A stretch of DNA of 64,000 nt from Alcanivorax borkumensis SK2 (GTDB lineage Bacteria; Pseudomonadota; Gammaproteobacteria; Pseudomonadales; Alcanivoracaceae): positions 965,501 to 1,029,500 of the forward strand of contig NC_008260.1 of the NCBI RefSeq assembly GCF_000009365.1, written 5' to 3'. A program made the position numbers and the translations under genes. The notes beneath the pieces are model-generated. The model searched no databases and had not been told where the DNA came from. It saw only the letters and a list, made by a program, of their open reading frames with translations. This document shows, piece after piece, positions 1 through 8,174 of this stretch (the first letter of the stretch is position 1; every line of letters starts with the position of its first letter).

Positions 1-292
1 ACAGCTCCCCTTGAGGCAATCGATAGCGGGTCTTGTCGATGACGCCGGCGCCACACAATTCGGCCAGCATCTGCTGGGCGTCAGCCAGTGGAATAGCGTA
101 TTCAAACTCACTGCGGGTCGCGCCCACGGTTTTTCCCTTGATGGTCAACCAGGCCGTGTCGCCAGTGGTGCGCACTCGCACGGTGGCGTTCTTGTCGTGG
201 CTTAAATAACCCTGTGTTAATCGCTCTCCTGCGAGGGAGTCGGTGATGCTGAGGTCGCGAACAAGAAACTTGCGTTCAATTTCCAGTGCCAT
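1..292 (-). CDS. CYTH domain protein (partial, C-terminus beyond window)
   Basis: The visible 97 codons begin MALEIERKFLV, the EIERKFLV signature that opens CYTH (CyaB/thiamine triphosphatase) proteins. Later charged positions (RVRTT, LTIKGK, RSEFEYAI) match the basic and acidic tunnel residues of the fold, which binds triphosphates with divalent metal. Members hydrolyse inorganic triphosphate or thiamine triphosphate; the substrate here cannot be told. The ATG at 292 overlaps the end of the upstream DUF4279 gene by 17 nt, so it is the third gene of a blc-DUF4279-CYTH operon. The 3' part lies to the left of the window. The family call is secure, the activity is inferred. Confidence 0.88.
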   Translation of the reverse strand, partial: MALEIERKFLVRDLSITDSLAGERLTQGYLSHDKNATVRVRTTGDTAWLTIKGKTVGATRSEFEYAIPLADAQQMLAELCGAGVIDKTRYRLPQGEL

Positions 293-686
293 GGTCTAGT
301 CCCAGTTGGTCAAAACTGATGTTGAATCCGAGGGCCTGAAAACCGTTGAGGATCTCGGTGGGGAGGTAAAAAGAAGGATCGTCCATGAAGAAGTATTGCG
401 ATACTCCGATGCCAAAGCGGTAGTCCGCAGGCAGGTTATTCACAGGTACGCTGAGGCGTTGCAGCTTGAGCAGCAGCTTTTCGAAATGATCCCGGTGACT
501 AGCGTTCTGGTCTAGTTGGCTGGACACAATCCAGCGGTTCTGACGGTGCTTGGCTTCGGGGTTAGCGTCGCTGAAACTTTCTCCTTTACGCCAGTAATCG
601 TCAGCACTTTGCCCCATTAGTACATCCAACTGGGCCGGATCGTGATCAAAATTGAAAATGGCGAAGTAGACGTGGTGCTCGCTCAT
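276..686 (-). CDS. DUF4279 family protein
   Basis: A 136-residue soluble protein, MSEHHVYFAIFNFDHDPAQL at the N-terminus, with the W-x-KGESF segment near residue 32 that resembles DUF4279 proteins, a family of unknown function. There is no signal peptide or membrane segment. Its ATG overlaps the stop of the lipocalin gene by four bases (ATGA), and its 3' end overlaps the CYTH start, so the three genes are almost certainly co-transcribed and translationally coupled. I recognise the family only by overall look and do not assign a function. Confidence 0.7.
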   Translation of the reverse strand: MSEHHVYFAIFNFDHDPAQLDVLMGQSADDYWRKGESFSDANPEAKHRQNRWIVSSQLDQNASHRDHFEKLLLKLQRLSVPVNNLPADYRFGIGVSQYFFMDDPSFYLPTEILNGFQALGFNISFDQLGLDHGTGN

Positions 687-1255
687 TGCTTACTGGGCCG
701 CAGGTCACGGTTACGTTCCAGTTGATCTACGGGGAAGCCTTTAGTCTTGGCCAGCTGTAACAGTGCCTGATACTGGTCATCGCCCAGCTCCGGCTGGCGC
801 GCGAGTATCCACAGATATTTGCGGCTGGGTTCTCCTATCACCACAGTCTGGTAGTCCTTATCCAGAGCAATAATCCAGTAGTTGCCTTCGGTAATGGTGG
901 GGATCAATTTCGATACCCAGTTATCAAAGCGCACTTTCAATTTGGCATTGCCGGTATTGGGGACAACCCGTGCCGTGCCCACGGCTTCACGGCTCTCGTC
1001 GCCTTCGCGTTGGCAGCGGTTCACTATTTTAAGGGTGCCGTCGTCATTGGCGCTGTAGGTGGCGGTGGAATCGTAACAGCCGCGCTGAAACCATTGTGGC
1101 AAACGGGCAATTTCATACCAGGTGCCGGTATAACGTTGTAAGTCGACTTGACCCACCGTGGCCAGGGGTTTGTCGCCCCCACAGGCGCAAAGCAGCCCGC
1201 TGACGAGCAAGATGGCCAGCAGGCGAGTGGTGCGGACAGGGTGAGGCATGAACAT
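683..1255 (-). CDS. blc: Outer-membrane lipoprotein lipocalin (Blc-like)
   Basis: 190 residues. The N-terminus is a lipoprotein signal (hydrophobic LLAILLVSGLLCAC, Cys at about residue 25). Gly at +2 is compatible with Lol transport to the outer membrane. The mature part has the bacterial lipocalin signature YTGTWYEIARLP, and the NYWIIALDKDYQ and YLWILARQPEL segments typical of Blc. Blc proteins bind fatty acids or lysophospholipids and are thought to help store or repair membrane lipids. The start at 1255 has GGGAGA five bases upstream. It heads the blc-DUF4279-CYTH operon, divergent from ccmA. A second lipocalin lies at 42701-43219. Confidence 0.92.
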   Translation of the reverse strand: MFMPHPVRTTRLLAILLVSGLLCACGGDKPLATVGQVDLQRYTGTWYEIARLPQWFQRGCYDSTATYSANDDGTLKIVNRCQREGDESREAVGTARVVPNTGNAKLKVRFDNWVSKLIPTITEGNYWIIALDKDYQTVVIGEPSRKYLWILARQPELGDDQYQALLQLAKTKGFPVDQLERNRDLRPSKQ

Positions 1256-1328
1256 CTTTTTCTCCCATGTTAAGGCTTACAGCCTAGATCGGCTTATTAG
1301 CGTCGAGCAAGCCCGTTTTGAACTGTCG

Positions 1329-1337
1329 TGCTATACT
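1329..1337 (+). promoter_or_regulatory. Extended -10 promoter for the ccm operon
   Basis: TGCTATACT is a good extended -10 box (TGn plus five of six bases of TATAAT) with no clear -35 at 17 nt. Transcription would begin near 1344, about 20 nt before the TTG at 1363. This would exclude the longer reading frame opening at 1318. Prediction only. Confidence 0.45.
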
Positions 1338-1362
1338 GCTGCGCTGTTTTAGGGAGCCCGAT

Positions 1363-2016
1363 TTGAGCCAGCCAGCCACCCATTCTGACGCCGAACCCGC
1401 CACCCGCTTGGTGCTTGAGCAGCTCAGCTGCGAGCGCGATGATCGGTTGTTGTTCAGTGGTTTGAGTTTCACCGCATCGGCTGGTGAAATCTGGCAGATT
1501 ACCGGGGCCAACGGGGCAGGTAAGACCACGCTGTTGCGGATTCTGGTGGGGCTCCATGGCTTCTATGAGGGTGAGCGCCAGTGGTGGCAGCCTCAGTGGC
1601 AGCAGCAATTACTGTACTTGGGGCATGAGCCTGGGGTACGTGAAGAGCTAAATCCACTGGAAAATCTGCGTTACGCTTGTGCGTTAAGCCAGCAGGGGGG
1701 AGACCCCATGGCGGCGCTGGCTGCCGTGGGGCTGCAAGGTTTTGAGGAGGTGCCGGCGGCACACCTGTCTGCTGGGCAAAAGCGTCGCATTGCCTTGGCG
1801 CGTCTGTGGCTAGACCGTAAAGCCGTGTGGGTGCTCGATGAGCCCTATACTGCCATCGATCAAGATGGGGTGGCGGCGCTGGACCAGCAAATCCAGCAGG
1901 CGGCTGAAGCGGGCACCTTGGTGATTTATACCTCTCACCACCAGGTTGGCGATGGCGTGCGGCGATTACATCTGGCCCACGGGCAGGCAGAAGTGACGGA
2001 AGGGGGGCGGGTATGA
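1363..2016 (+). CDS. ccmA: Heme exporter ATP-binding protein CcmA
   Basis: 217 residues from a TTG start at 1363, chosen because AGGGAG sits six bases upstream; an upstream in-frame TTG at 1318 lacks a ribosome site and precedes the likely promoter. It is an ABC ATPase with Walker A GANGAGKTTL, signature HLSAGQKRRIALARL and Walker B VWVLDEPYTAID. CcmA works with CcmB and, through CcmC/CcmD, releases heme-loaded CcmE during periplasmic cytochrome c maturation. The 3' end overlaps ccmB by ATGA. It is the first gene of a tight ccmABCDE operon. Confidence 0.96.
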   Translation: MSQPATHSDAEPATRLVLEQLSCERDDRLLFSGLSFTASAGEIWQITGANGAGKTTLLRILVGLHGFYEGERQWWQPQWQQQLLYLGHEPGVREELNPLENLRYACALSQQGGDPMAALAAVGLQGFEEVPAAHLSAGQKRRIALARLWLDRKAVWVLDEPYTAIDQDGVAALDQQIQQAAEAGTLVIYTSHHQVGDGVRRLHLAHGQAEVTEGGRV

Positions 2017-2681
2017 GCGTGTTTCGCGCGGCGCTGTCCCGTGAGTTGCTGGTGCTGTGGCGTAGCCCGGCAGAAATCATCAATCCGTTGTTTTTCTTTG
2101 TCATGGTGATCAGCCTGTTTCCGTTGGCGATTTCCCCGAAACCGGAATTATTGGCGCTGGTGGCCCCCGGGGTGCTTTGGGTGGCCGCGTTGTTGGCGGT
2201 GATGTTATCGCTGGATGGGTTGTTCCGCCGCGACCAGGAAAGTGGTGTGTTGGAGTTGTTGCTCACAGCCCCGGTGATGGCCGTGGTGCCGGTGAGCGCC
2301 AAGCTGCTGGCTCATTGGTTACTCACTGGCTTGCCGTTGGTACTGATTTCACCGGTGCTGGCGCATATGCTGCAGCTGCCCAATGGGGTGCTGGCTACGG
2401 TGGTGCTGAGTTTATTGTTGGGCACGCCAGCACTGACCATTATTGGTGCTATTGGTGCAGCGCTTACGGTGGGGTTGAATCGGGGCGGTATTCTGTTGGC
2501 GGTGCTGGTGCTGCCCTTGTATATCCCGGTACTGATTTTTGGCGCCGGGGCGGTGAGTGCCGCTGTGGATGGCGGTGCAGTGAATGGCATTCTGGCTATT
2601 CTCGGGGCCTTGCTGGCGCTGACCATTAGCTTAGGCCCGTTGGCGGTGGCTGCCGGCCTAAAAATCAGCTCAGGGAATTAA
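2013..2681 (+). CDS. ccmB: Heme exporter membrane protein CcmB
   Basis: 222-residue polytopic inner-membrane protein with about six hydrophobic segments and the CcmB pattern near the N-terminus (SRELLVLWRSPAEIINPLFF; then FRRDQESGVLELLL). It forms the membrane part of the CcmAB ABC module that uses ATP to free holo-CcmE from CcmC. Its start overlaps the ccmA stop by four bases. Length and order are normal for the family. Confidence 0.96.
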   Translation: MSVFRAALSRELLVLWRSPAEIINPLFFFVMVISLFPLAISPKPELLALVAPGVLWVAALLAVMLSLDGLFRRDQESGVLELLLTAPVMAVVPVSAKLLAHWLLTGLPLVLISPVLAHMLQLPNGVLATVVLSLLLGTPALTIIGAIGAALTVGLNRGGILLAVLVLPLYIPVLIFGAGAVSAAVDGGAVNGILAILGALLALTISLGPLAVAAGLKISSGN

Positions 2682-2732
2682 GCGCGCCGCTATCCGACGG
2701 GAAAGCGGGCGGTATTGAAAGTAGGTGTCTGC

Positions 2733-3491
2733 ATGGTTTGGCAAACAATAAAACGCTGGTATCACATGCTCGGTTCGCCGCGCTATTTCTACAGGTTCAG
2801 TTCTGCGCTGCTGCCATGGCTCACGCCCATTGCGTTGCTGGTGTTTACTGTGGGCATTGTCTGGGGGTTAGCGTTTGCCCCCAGTGATTATCAGCAGGGC
2901 AACAGCTACCGAATTATTTTTATTCATGTGCCGGCTTCCAGTGGTGCTCTGATGGGGTATGTGGCCATGGGCGTTGCGGGGTTGGTTGCTGTGGTGTGGC
3001 GGATGAAAATGGCCGAAGTAATGATGAAAGCCATTGCCCCTTTCGGGGCTGTGTTGGCGGCAATCTCCTTGGCCACCGGTGCACTGTGGGGGAAGCCTAC
3101 CTGGGGCACCTACTGGCAGTGGGATGCTCGGATGACCTCCATGCTGATTTTACTGTTCATGTATGTGGGCGTGATTGCCCTGCAAAACGTGATCCGCGAT
3201 CCTCGCCAGGCAGCCCGCGCCGCTGGCTTACTGGCCATGGTGGGGGTGATCAATGTGGTGATCGTGAAATATTCGGTGGAATGGGTGCAGACCCTGCATC
3301 AGGGCTCGACCCTGAAGCTGTTAGGGGAATCCACGATTAACCCGGCCATGAAATATCCGCTGTTAATCAGCATGCTGGGAACTTGGCTGCTATATGCGGT
3401 CAATGTAATGGTGCGTGCGCGTACCGAAGTAGTATGGCGAGAGCGGCGCAGCAAGTGGGTGCGCAAGCTGATGAAGGATGGAGGGCAATAG
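2733..3491 (+). CDS. ccmC: Heme transport protein CcmC
   Basis: 252 residues from ATG 2733 (an in-frame TTG at 2715 is possible but has no ribosome site). Six membrane segments and the tryptophan-rich heme-handling motif WGTYWQWDARMTS identify CcmC, which presents heme in the periplasm and loads it covalently on CcmE. Conserved histidines flank the motif (IFIHVPASSG and the VQTLHQGS loop). The gene ends just before ccmD. Confidence 0.96.
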   Translation: MVWQTIKRWYHMLGSPRYFYRFSSALLPWLTPIALLVFTVGIVWGLAFAPSDYQQGNSYRIIFIHVPASSGALMGYVAMGVAGLVAVVWRMKMAEVMMKAIAPFGAVLAAISLATGALWGKPTWGTYWQWDARMTSMLILLFMYVGVIALQNVIRDPRQAARAAGLLAMVGVINVVIVKYSVEWVQTLHQGSTLKLLGESTINPAMKYPLLISMLGTWLLYAVNVMVRARTEVVWRERRSKWVRKLMKDGGQ

Positions 3492-3492
3492 C

Positions 3493-3747
3493 ATGTATTT
3501 CGATAGCATTGCCGATTTCATCGCCATGGGAAAACACGGTTTTTATGTTTGGAGCGCCTATGGAATCAGTGCGTTTCTGATGATTGCCAGCATGCTGCTG
3601 GCGCTGCGCGGTAAGCGACAAGTGCGTCAAACGCTGGCGCGGCAATGGCGTCTTGAGGACATTGCTAAGCAACAAGCTCAAGACACGGCGAGTCGACAGC
3701 AATCCAGTAAGCAAACGCCTGAGGTAAACGATGAATCCGGTACGTAA
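3493..3747 (+). CDS. ccmD: Heme exporter subunit CcmD
   Basis: 84 residues starting MYFDSIADFIAMGKHGFYVW, a typical CcmD N-terminus, followed by one membrane helix (SAYGISAFLMIASMLLAL) and a basic cytoplasmic tail. The ATG at 3493 is preferred over 3478 because GGAGGG lies six bases upstream. CcmD is the small protein needed for release of holo-CcmE from the CcmABC complex. The 3' end overlaps ccmE by 17 nt. The tail is longer than in many CcmD proteins and rich in Gln and Lys. Confidence 0.93.
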   Translation: MYFDSIADFIAMGKHGFYVWSAYGISAFLMIASMLLALRGKRQVRQTLARQWRLEDIAKQQAQDTASRQQSSKQTPEVNDESGT

Positions 3748-4213
3748 GCAGCGTCTTTTGGTGGTACTCGCCGTTTTGGTTGGCTTGGGGGTTGCCTGTG
3801 CCCTGATGTTTTATGCGCTGCGCCAAAACATCAACCTGTTCTATACCCCTCAGCAAATTGCTGCAGGGGAGGCTCCGCTGGATGCCCAGATGCGCGTGGG
3901 CGGTTTAGTGGAACCGGGTACCGTTATCCGTAACCCGGAAACATTGGACGTGACCTTTGTGCTCACTGATGGCAAGGGACGCTTCACCGTGCACTATCAA
4001 GGGATACTGCCGGACCTGTTCCGCGAAGGGCAGGGTATTGTTGCCAACGGCACGCTGATCAGCCAGACCCGCTTTGAAGCCGAGGAAGTTCTGGCCAAGC
4101 ATGATGAAACTTATATGCCACCGGAGGTACAGGATGCGCTGGAAAAAGCGGGTCATCCGGGTGCCCAAAAACCAGAAGGCAAGGCTCAGCCGCAAAGCGG
4201 GCCAGCTTACTAG
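3731..4213 (+). CDS. ccmE: Heme chaperone CcmE
   Basis: 160 residues: a single N-terminal membrane anchor (about 8-29), an OB-fold periplasmic domain, and the heme-attachment motif LAKHDETYMPPE with His124 (covalent heme ligand) and Tyr128. It receives heme from CcmC and passes it to apocytochrome c through CcmF/CcmH. No ccmF, dsbE/ccmG or ccmH follows, so the operon ends here and the ligation genes must be elsewhere if the pathway is complete. GAGG lies six bases before the ATG. Confidence 0.96.
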   Translation: MNPVRKQRLLVVLAVLVGLGVACALMFYALRQNINLFYTPQQIAAGEAPLDAQMRVGGLVEPGTVIRNPETLDVTFVLTDGKGRFTVHYQGILPDLFREGQGIVANGTLISQTRFEAEEVLAKHDETYMPPEVQDALEKAGHPGAQKPEGKAQPQSGPAY

Positions 4214-4228
4214 CGGGTAGTCGAGAAG

Positions 4229-4246
4229 CCGGCTGGCGGCAGCCGG
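4229..4246 (+). terminator. Possible terminator hairpin after ccmE
   Basis: CCGGCTG and CAGCCGG form a perfect 7-bp stem around a 4-nt loop, 15 nt after the ccmE stop. The following taaatttctctt is only weakly U-rich, so termination is plausible but not certain. Confidence 0.4.
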
Positions 4247-4333
4247 TAAATTTCTCTTGCTCAACGCCTGGTTTCGGCCCTACATTCGCCTTTATCGGAC
4301 CCCGTTCGGGGGGCCACCGTTCTAGGGCTTTTC

Positions 4334-5821
4334 ATGAGTCAGGCCATCATCCTGGTAGACGACCCCGCTGACTGGGCCGCCTACTATCCTGCCCGTCATC
4401 TACTTTCTGCCAAGGACTACCTGCAAGCGCAGCAGCCGGTGTGTACCGACAAAAAGGTGCAGGTGATCAACCTGTGCCGCAGCTATAAGTATTTGAGCCC
4501 GGGGTACTACTGTTCGTTGCTGGCGGAAGCCCGTGGTCAGCGAGTATTGCCGTCTGTGCGCACGGTGAATGACTTGAGTCGCAAAGCGCTCTATGGGCTG
4601 CACTTTGGTCAGTTCGAGGCCGCGCTGGATAAGGCGATGAAACACAAGGGCGGTAGCAATGATCATTTTAGCCTGCTGTTGTTTTTCGGTCATACCGAAC
4701 AGGAAGGCCTAATCGACCTGGGCCGGCAGATTTTCGACCAGTTACCGTGCCCGTTGCTAAAGGTGGATTTCCGCCGCCGGGAACACTGGGGTATTGAGGC
4801 GCTGAAGCCGCTGACCTTGAAGCAGCTGCAAGGGGCGCAGGAGGATGCGTTTGCCCGTGCTCTTGAGCAGTTTAATGCCCGGGTGTGGCGTAATCCCCGT
4901 CGTCGTCGCAGTGATCGCTACGAGCTGGCGATGTTGGTTAACGAGGAAGAGGTTCTGCCGCCCAGCAACAAGATGGCCCTAAAGCGGTTTGTTCGTGCTG
5001 GTAGGCAACTGGGTATCAAGGTGGATCTGATCGGCCGTGACGCCTATACGCGTTTGGGTGAATACGATGGCCTGTTTATTCGTGAGACCACCGCACTGGA
5101 TCATCACACATACCAGTTCGCCCGCAAGGCGGAGCAGGAAGGGATGGTGGTAATGGATGATCCCGGTTCCATCCTGCGTTGTACCAACAAGATTTATCTG
5201 GCGGAGTTGATGCAGGCCAACAATGTGCCGGTGCCTCCGACGGCGTTTGTGTTCAGTGACGATGATGCCCAGATTGACTCGCTGATTGCAGAATTGAATC
5301 TACCCATGGTGCTGAAAATTCCGGACGGCAGTTTTTCTCGGGGCATTAGCAAAGTCGCGACCCGCGAAGCGTTGACGGAGGCCTTGCGAGGTTACCTTAA
5401 GCAATCCTCTGTGGTGTTGGCCCAGGCCTTCATGTACACCGATTACGATTGGCGCATTGGGGTGCTCAATCATCGGCCGTTGTTTGCCTGCCAGTATTTT
5501 ATGAGCAAGGGCCACTGGCAGATTTATCATCACCAGAGCAGCGGCAAAACCGCGTCGGGTAACAGTCGTACCCTGCCCGTGCAGGAGGTGCCCCCCAAGG
5601 TGCTAAAAGCCGCTTTGAAGGCCGCTAAGCTCATGGGTAATGGCCTCTATGGGGTGGATTTGAAACAGTCCGGTGAGGAGGTGGTCGTGATTGAAGTCAA
5701 CGATAACCCCAATATTGATGCCGGGGTGGAAGATGCCTGGCTAGGCGAAGACTTGTATCGGCAAGTGATGCTGGAATTTTTGCGGCGTTTGGAGGCCAAG
5801 CGAATCGGTTTGCCAATGTGA
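4334..5821 (+). CDS. RimK-like ATP-grasp ligase with RLAN N-terminal domain
   Basis: 495 residues. The first about 160 residues (IILVDDPADWAAYYPARHLL; INLCRSYKYLSPGYYCSLLA) match the RLAN domain that precedes ATP-grasp modules. Residues about 200-480 carry the ATP-grasp fold: VLKIPDGSFSRGISKV for ATP binding, DYDWRIGVLNHRPL, and the metal site VIEVNDNPNID. ATP-grasp enzymes join a carboxylate to an amine through an acylphosphate; RimK relatives add glutamate or other amino acids to proteins or peptides. The substrate of this subfamily is not known to me. Alone on the plus strand after the ccm operon, facing the GST gene. Confidence 0.85.
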   Translation: MSQAIILVDDPADWAAYYPARHLLSAKDYLQAQQPVCTDKKVQVINLCRSYKYLSPGYYCSLLAEARGQRVLPSVRTVNDLSRKALYGLHFGQFEAALDKAMKHKGGSNDHFSLLLFFGHTEQEGLIDLGRQIFDQLPCPLLKVDFRRREHWGIEALKPLTLKQLQGAQEDAFARALEQFNARVWRNPRRRRSDRYELAMLVNEEEVLPPSNKMALKRFVRAGRQLGIKVDLIGRDAYTRLGEYDGLFIRETTALDHHTYQFARKAEQEGMVVMDDPGSILRCTNKIYLAELMQANNVPVPPTAFVFSDDDAQIDSLIAELNLPMVLKIPDGSFSRGISKVATREALTEALRGYLKQSSVVLAQAFMYTDYDWRIGVLNHRPLFACQYFMSKGHWQIYHHQSSGKTASGNSRTLPVQEVPPKVLKAALKAAKLMGNGLYGVDLKQSGEEVVVIEVNDNPNIDAGVEDAWLGEDLYRQVMLEFLRRLEAKRIGLPM

Positions 5822-5970
5822 AGGGGCTGGTTGCCTGTTGATAAAGCGTAATAATGAGAGCGGGCTAGGCAGGAAGGCCCGAATGACGTGGCCTCAAGTG
5901 CGCAGCAGCAGAAAGACTCTAAGGCGCTCTGTCCAAGAGCTCACTGGTGCGCTGCAGTATTCAAAACGTC

Positions 5971-6003
5971 AGAGGCCGCGTCCACTCTATGGTCGCGGCC
6001 TCT
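5971..6003. terminator. Hairpin between convergent genes
   Basis: AGAGGCCGCG and CGCGGCCTCT form a perfect 10-bp stem with a 13-nt loop, between the stops of the convergent ATP-grasp and GST genes. Neither side has a strong U-tract (minus side gacgtttt), so it may act as a bidirectional but weak terminator or as a 3' end stabiliser. Confidence 0.5.
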
Positions 6004-6046
6004 GAGCAAGGAGCCGCACGCTTTCGCGCAAGGCTATCCAGTCGCT

Positions 6047-6700
6047 TTACCCAAGAACTTTTTGGATGAAGCCAGACTCTTTCTCAATGGTTTGGACGAA
6101 GGGCGGCAGCGCGTGCATGCGTTTGATATGTGCGGCCAGATTGGGATAAGTGGTGGCATCCAGCTGTTCGCCAGCATGATGAAAGTTCACCATTTGGCTT
6201 GCTAGCGCAATGTCAGCCACGGTCATGTTGTCGCCCACTAGAAACTCCCGACCTTCCAGTGTCTTTTCCAGATAGACAAACAGGGGAGGGATAGTCGTGC
6301 TTAGCGCATGCTGGACTTTTTCTTCGTCACATTCTTTGCCCAGTAGGGGCATAAGTACGCGATTACGGAATACTGCAAAGGTACAGCGCATGGCAAGATC
6401 GTAATCAATAAAGCGTTCTAGCCAGATGACTTGCCCCATTTCCATGGCATCGCTTGGGTAAAGCGCCGGTTCCGGGTGGATTTTTTCCATCCAAGCGCAA
6501 ATGGCGGCAGAGTCAGCCAGGAATTGACCATCTACTTCCAGTGCAGGGATACGCTTCATGGGGCTAATTTTTTCGTAGCCCTCCGGGGGGGCGTTGGGGT
6601 CGATATGAACGGATTCGAATTCGATCCCTTTCAGCGCGAGGGCGACCCGGGTTTTGCGGACGAACGGTGACAGGGCGGCCCCGTACAGCTTGATGGACAT
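6047..6700 (-). CDS. Glutathione S-transferase family protein
   Basis: 217 residues from ATG 6700, where GGAGAA lies a few bases upstream; a longer frame to 6796 lacks a ribosome site. The N-terminal thioredoxin-like domain starts MSIKLYGAALSPFVRKTRV, with the cis-Pro motif KRIPALEVDG and the glutathione-contacting FLADSAAICAWME. The C-terminal all-helical domain contains VGDNMTVADIALASQ. This is a cytosolic GST with Ser in the N-terminal active-site loop. Its physiological substrate cannot be inferred from the context. Confidence 0.93.
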   Translation of the reverse strand: MSIKLYGAALSPFVRKTRVALALKGIEFESVHIDPNAPPEGYEKISPMKRIPALEVDGQFLADSAAICAWMEKIHPEPALYPSDAMEMGQVIWLERFIDYDLAMRCTFAVFRNRVLMPLLGKECDEEKVQHALSTTIPPLFVYLEKTLEGREFLVGDNMTVADIALASQMVNFHHAGEQLDATTYPNLAAHIKRMHALPPFVQTIEKESGFIQKVLG

Positions 6701-7019
6701 GCGTTTCTCCCGATAAATGAATATATTTTGCCAATTTGGTGGAATTGGCATGGTTGTTATAGCGCGCTTAAACAGGCTGCTCAGAGTTCTTTGCACGCTT
6801 CAGCCGATAATCTGAAGCGTTTGCTCTTATGACGCCAGCCTGCGGGTACTTTTGTTGATGTAGATGATCACACGTCATAATCCGCAAACACGACCTGAAA
6901 GCACTCTTTTCACGTTAAAGTAGCAAACTCCGGTGTGGTTTATATAGGTCCAGCGCTAGGCTTCCTACTAGAGCAGCATGATTTTTTTGGGTCAATGGCG
7001 GTTAGTGAAAATTTTTTTC

Positions 7020-7048
7020 TTGACGATTGCCCGGCAGATACCTATTCT
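7020..7048 (+). promoter_or_regulatory. Sigma-70 promoter of the tRNA-Glu/tRNA-Gly unit
   Basis: TTGACG (7020-7025), a 17-nt spacer, then TATTCT (7043-7048). The next bases are GC-rich (acgcgccgc), the discriminator type found at stable-RNA promoters under stringent control. The start would be near 7055, about 27 nt before tRNA-Glu. Upstream, 6701-7019 holds no gene I can support; it is AT-rich with T and A runs near 6980-7019 that could act as an UP element. Confidence 0.7.
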
Positions 7049-7081
7049 ACGCGCCGCTTTGACGTACCACGTCAAGCCCGG

Positions 7082-7157
7082 GTCCCCTTCGTCTAGTGGC
7101 CCAGGACACCGCCCTTTCACGGCGGTAACAGGGGTTCGACTCCCCTAGGGGACGCCA
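7082..7157 (+). tRNA. tRNA-Glu (anticodon TTC)
   Basis: 76 nt with encoded CCA. The acceptor stem GTCCCCT/AGGGGAC is perfect, the anticodon loop reads CTTTCAC with TTC, and the T arm is GGGG-TTCGACT-CCCC. It is the first tRNA of a two-gene unit. Confidence 0.97.
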
Positions 7158-7191
7158 CTAATTCGCTAGTAGTTAGCTGGCAAGCAGTTAA

Positions 7192-7267
<76 letters not shown>

Positions 7268-7270
7268 AAT

Positions 7271-7301
7271 AAAAAAGGGACCCAAACGGGTCCCTTTTTT
7301 T
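7271..7301 (+). terminator. Intrinsic terminator of the tRNA unit
   Basis: GGGACCC and GGGTCCC form a perfect 7-bp stem around AAAC, with A7 before and T7 after. A textbook Rho-independent terminator 9 nt past the CCA of tRNA-Gly; the A-run makes it potentially bidirectional. Confidence 0.93.
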
Positions 7302-7452
7302 ATTGGTGCTTGTGGTTGTGTCTTTATCGATTCCTTCTATGTAACCTGCGAGCTTCTTCGCTGACTTGCCCGTGTATTGCGAAATTCATTCTCATGATTT
7401 GCTTTCGCTACGGCGCTCCGTACACTAAGGCTTCACCGAAAGTGAAGAGACT

Positions 7453-8124
7453 ATGGCGCGCCTACACCCGCGATTGCTGGAAGCCCTCAACCTGTTGCCG
7501 CAGGACAAACCCGTTCATTTGCTGACGCGCCACTCCGTGCGTGAATTGGCCAAAAACGGTTTTGCGGACTATCGGTTGCCTCTGACGCCGGAAGGCATTG
7601 ATATGGCGCGCGAATGGGGTGGCCGGTTGGCGCGCCCGGTGGATGCGTTCTTTTCGAGTCCGGTGGGGCGTTGTGTGAACACCGCTAAAGCCATGGCTGA
7701 AGGTGCTCGCAAAGCTGGGCTGCTTGAGGCGATTCCCGAGATCACCACAGATACCACTTTGGTGGAGCCGGGCTGCTATGTAGAAGACCTAAATCAGGTT
7801 GGCCCTACGTTCTTGAAAATGGGCGCGTTTAAATTCATTAATCGGCACCTGCAGCAACCCTTCGATGGCATGCTGTCGCCGGCAGAGGGACGCGCAAAGC
7901 TGGCGCGTTATCTAGGCGAGCGTGAACCGGCGCCCGGCCACCTTAATGTGCACGTGACCCATGACACCATTCTTGCTGTGCTGGTGGCGGAGCTGCACGG
8001 GCATCGGCGTATTACCGAAGACGACTGGCCCTGGATGATGGAAGGTCTGTGGCTGTGGTTCAGTGGAGGCCAACTTCACTGGGTGTGGCGTGGTGATCAC
8101 GGACACCGTGCGTTGGGTAACTGA
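7453..8124 (+). CDS. Histidine phosphatase family protein
   Basis: 223 residues. LLTRHSVRELA near residue 24 is the RH-x-x-R core of the histidine phosphatase (phosphoglycerate mutase-like) superfamily, with Ser in place of the usual Gly. FFSSPVGRCVNTAKAMAEG supplies the second conserved Arg, and NVHVTHDTILAVLVAEL the second catalytic His. Soluble, no signal peptide. Members dephosphorylate varied small molecules or proteins, so the substrate is open. It precedes an ABC exporter pair by 50 nt and may share its transcript. Confidence 0.85.
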   Translation: MARLHPRLLEALNLLPQDKPVHLLTRHSVRELAKNGFADYRLPLTPEGIDMAREWGGRLARPVDAFFSSPVGRCVNTAKAMAEGARKAGLLEAIPEITTDTTLVEPGCYVEDLNQVGPTFLKMGAFKFINRHLQQPFDGMLSPAEGRAKLARYLGEREPAPGHLNVHVTHDTILAVLVAELHGHRRITEDDWPWMMEGLWLWFSGGQLHWVWRGDHGHRALGN

Positions 8125-8174
8125 CCACGCTGACAGCCTTTTTCTCCGTTTACCGATTTCTCATGAGGTGTGCC

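Noticed and set aside
1499-2302. 267-codon open frame on the minus strand across ccmA and ccmB.
   Set aside because: It is antisense to two conserved genes, shows no family likeness and is Pro/Ala-rich as GC-rich shadow frames are.
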